Shown here: piece after piece, positions 6,985-8,607 of the stretch
Layout of the letters: each line of letters opens with the position of its first letter
Numbering within the stretch: the first letter of the stretch is position 1
Assembly (NCBI GenBank): GCA_036774405.1
Contig: DAIPBO010000045.1
Span: 1 to 8,607, forward strand
DNA from: JAAYDS01 sp012729155
GTDB taxonomy: Bacteria; Chloroflexota; Anaerolineae; UBA1429
Length of the DNA: 8,607 nucleotides
Direction: 5' to 3'
Made by a program: the position numbers and the translations under genes
Notes under the pieces: generated by a model
What the model saw: only the letters and a program-made list of their open reading frames with translations
Databases searched by the model: none
What the model was told of the DNA's origin: nothing

Positions 6985-7019
6985 CAAGGCCGCAGCCTGT
7001 CCGTCGGGCTGCGGCCTTG
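6985..7019 (+). terminator. Strong 13-bp hairpin after the binding-protein gene (attenuating or stabilising)
   Basis: CAAGGCCGCAGCC (6985-6997) pairs perfectly with GGCTGCGGCCTTG (7007-7019) around a 9-nt loop, beginning 21 nt after the binding-protein stop. The following bases (GCACTAGAGGCC) contain no U-tract, so full intrinsic termination is doubtful. The next gene lies on the same strand 52 nt further on. I infer a partial terminator or a 3' stabiliser that raises binding-protein mRNA over the downstream enzyme genes. Confidence 0.65.
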
Positions 7020-7071
7020 GCACTAGAGGCCGCCCCGCCACCAGCGCGGGTGCCTTATAAAGGAGGTCAAC

Positions 7072-8193
7072 ATGAAGGACAATAGGGTCGGCGTCGGCAT
7101 CGTCGGCGCAGGGTCCATCGGCATCCGCGGTGCGCTCAACCATCTGGTGCTGCCCGACGCGCAAGAACGCGTGCGCATCGCCGCCATCTGCGACCCGGTG
7201 ATCGGACGCGCCGAGGCGGCCGCTGAAAAGTACGGCGCCAGCGCCGGCTACCTCACCTACGAAGAGCTACTGGCCGACGACGGCGTCGACGTGGTGACCC
7301 TTTGCTCGCCCATCGGCCTGCACCATGATCAGGGCATGGCCGCCATCGCGGCGGGCAAGCACGTGCACTTTAACAAGACCATGTGCACCACCCTCGACGA
7401 AGCGAACGACCTCATCGACGCCGCCCAGGCGCGCGGCGTCAAACTGGTGGCCTCGCCCGGCGTGATGGCGCACCCCCATGCCCAGCGCATGCGCCGCGCC
7501 GTGCTCGAAGAGCGCCTGGGCCAGCTCATCTGGGCCATGGCCGGCTCTTCGGGCGTGGCCGCCTACCACCTCAACGAGAAACTCCGCCAGGGCGATGACA
7601 TCCTCAGTAACATCGATCCGTCCTGGTACTATAAGCGGCCCGGCGGCGGCCCCCTGTTCGATTCGACCGTCTATTCCATGCACTATCTCACCGGCATCGT
7701 CGGCCCCGCCAGGGCAGTCACCGCCATGAGCGGCCTGGCCATCCCCGTGCGCGAGTTCCGCGGGCGGCAGATCGAGTGCGAGATGGACGACAACACCTTT
7801 ATGCTGCTCGATTTCGGCCAGGCCTTTTATGCCGTTGGCTTTGGCACCCCTCATGGTGTGCTGCAGCGTGGCGCCGAACCCTACATCTATGGCACGCAGG
7901 GCGCCATTCTACAGGCCGCCCTGGGCGAGCAGAGCCTGCGCCGCGATGACGATGTCGCGCCCTTTGTCACGCCCGAACACCGCGCCCTGGGCGAGTCGCA
8001 CGTCTATTCAGACCTGATGCAGCTGGTCGACTGGGCCTCGGGCGGCCCGCGCCCCTTTGGCACCGCCGAGCACGCCCGCCACGTCATCGAGATCTTTGAC
8101 GCCGCCTACCGCTCGTCTGCCAGCGGCCAGACGCAGACGCTGCAGTCGACCTTTGAGCCCGTGCCCCTCGAGCGGCTGGCCGCGCTCGACTAG
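7072..8193 (+). CDS. Gfo/Idh/MocA-family NAD(P)-dependent oxidoreductase
   Basis: This is a cytoplasmic dehydrogenase that probably oxidises a sugar, cyclitol or glycoside hydroxyl. The 373-residue length is typical. The N-terminal Rossmann fold shows GIVGAGSIG (9-17) and, after the second strand, AAICDP (37-42), an acidic position often linked to NAD preference. The usual EKP motif after strand 5 is altered to HFNKTMCTT, keeping Lys102. The C-terminal substrate domain has GGGPLFDSTVYSMHYLTGIVG (191-211 region), where the common DxGxHxxD pattern becomes D197-STVY201-SMH204; Tyr therefore sits at the usual catalytic His position. The start is set by an AAAGGAGG Shine-Dalgarno (7059-7066) with a 5-nt spacer. 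It follows the binding protein after a strong hairpin and precedes a TIM-barrel isomerase gene by 27 nt, indicating a joint catabolic role. The exact substrate is unknown. Confidence 0.92.
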   Translation: MKDNRVGVGIVGAGSIGIRGALNHLVLPDAQERVRIAAICDPVIGRAEAAAEKYGASAGYLTYEELLADDGVDVVTLCSPIGLHHDQGMAAIAAGKHVHFNKTMCTTLDEANDLIDAAQARGVKLVASPGVMAHPHAQRMRRAVLEERLGQLIWAMAGSSGVAAYHLNEKLRQGDDILSNIDPSWYYKRPGGGPLFDSTVYSMHYLTGIVGPARAVTAMSGLAIPVREFRGRQIECEMDDNTFMLLDFGQAFYAVGFGTPHGVLQRGAEPYIYGTQGAILQAALGEQSLRRDDDVAPFVTPEHRALGESHVYSDLMQLVDWASGGPRPFGTAEHARHVIEIFDAAYRSSASGQTQTLQSTFEPVPLERLAALD

Positions 8194-8220
8194 AGCCCAC
8201 ACCCAACGTTTGGAGGCGAG

Positions 8221-8607
8221 ATGAACACCCTCTCGATCATGTCCTTTAGCTTTTACCAGCAGGTCATGGCCGGCACCATCGACCTCTTTGGCTACCTGGA
8301 GACGGTGCGGCATCGCTACGGACTGTGCACCGCCGACATCTGGAACCGCATGCTGGTGCCAGACCCGCGCGGCGACATCTGGGCCCGCATCCTCACCGAG
8401 CCTGACGAGGCCTACCTCGCCAAGGTGCGCCAGGCCCTGGCCGAGCGCGGCATGACCATCGCCAACATTGCCGTCGATGGCGCCAACCTGTGGGATGACG
8501 ACCCCGCCGTGCGCGCTGCCAACCGCGAGGCGGCCCTGCTGCACCTCAAGGTGGCCGCCATGCTGGGCGCGCCCACCGTGCGCATCGACACGGGGGGCAC
8601 CCGCGGC
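8221..8607 (+). CDS. Sugar phosphate isomerase/epimerase-like TIM barrel (3' end beyond window)
   Basis: The first 129 codons are present and the frame is open to the window edge. The protein opens with a strand-like LSIMSFSFYQQ and no signal peptide. A second strand (LCTADIWNR) and the segment TIANIAVDGANLWDDDP, then HLKVAAMLGAPTVRIDTGG, follow the repeating pattern of the xylose-isomerase-like/AP-endonuclease-2 TIM-barrel superfamily. Members include inosose dehydratase (IolE), hydroxypyruvate isomerase, and subunits of C-glycoside-cleaving enzymes. The main metal-binding residues would lie beyond the window. ATG 8221 follows GGAGG (8212-8216) with a 4-nt spacer, 27 nt after the oxidoreductase stop, so the two are very likely co-transcribed. 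Function beyond the superfamily cannot be fixed. Confidence 0.83.
   Translation, partial: MNTLSIMSFSFYQQVMAGTIDLFGYLETVRHRYGLCTADIWNRMLVPDPRGDIWARILTEPDEAYLAKVRQALAERGMTIANIAVDGANLWDDDPAVRAANREAALLHLKVAAMLGAPTVRIDTGGTRG

Noticed and set aside
7056..7061. TATAAA before the oxidoreductase as a -10 promoter element
   Set aside because: It abuts the Shine-Dalgarno, so transcription would start at or near the ATG and lose the ribosome-binding site. No matching -35 was seen.

Overview
The window is GC-rich, gene-dense chromosomal DNA from a bacterium. I lean towards Chloroflexota (Caldilinea/Anaerolineae or Chloroflexia type). The hints are the style of the two signalling proteins: multi-domain receivers, a receiver ending in a TISRSGG motif instead of the usual Lys, and an N-terminal helix-turn-helix module fused to a kinase-like domain. 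A Tat-type lipoprotein sugar binder and strong Shine-Dalgarno sites fit as well. This placement is from memory of family style, not from a search. I saw no RNA genes, CRISPR array, insertion sequence or phage gene.

Left part (1-3386): two signalling genes point at each other. The plus-strand gene (8-2203) is a membrane-anchored hybrid histidine kinase with two C-terminal receivers, the first degenerate. The minus-strand gene (3386-2094) encodes a 430-residue protein with a sigma-70 region-4-like helix-turn-helix, a degenerate ATPase-like domain lacking kinase motifs, and an intact receiver. Their 3' ends overlap by 110 bp on opposite strands.

Middle and right part (3387-8607): a divergent intergenic region with a good candidate promoter for the minus-strand regulator leads into a plus-strand sugar operon. 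Its order is two CUT1-type ABC permeases (MalF-like, then MalG-like), a lipoprotein solute-binding protein, a Gfo/Idh/MocA-family oxidoreductase, and a sugar isomerase/epimerase-like TIM barrel cut by the window end. No ABC ATPase lies in the window; CUT1 systems often share one encoded elsewhere. GC-rich hairpins lie on both sides of the binding-protein gene, and a 26-codon reading frame with an excellent ribosome-binding site sits just before it.

The likely joint role is import of a carbohydrate or glycoside, its NAD(P)-dependent oxidation, and then isomerisation or elimination. The divergent regulator may control this operon, but only gene position supports that. I found no clearly new biological system. 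The most unusual items are the pseudo-kinase regulator with its antisense overlap, the small reading frame and hairpins around the binding-protein gene, and the altered catalytic motifs in the oxidoreductase.
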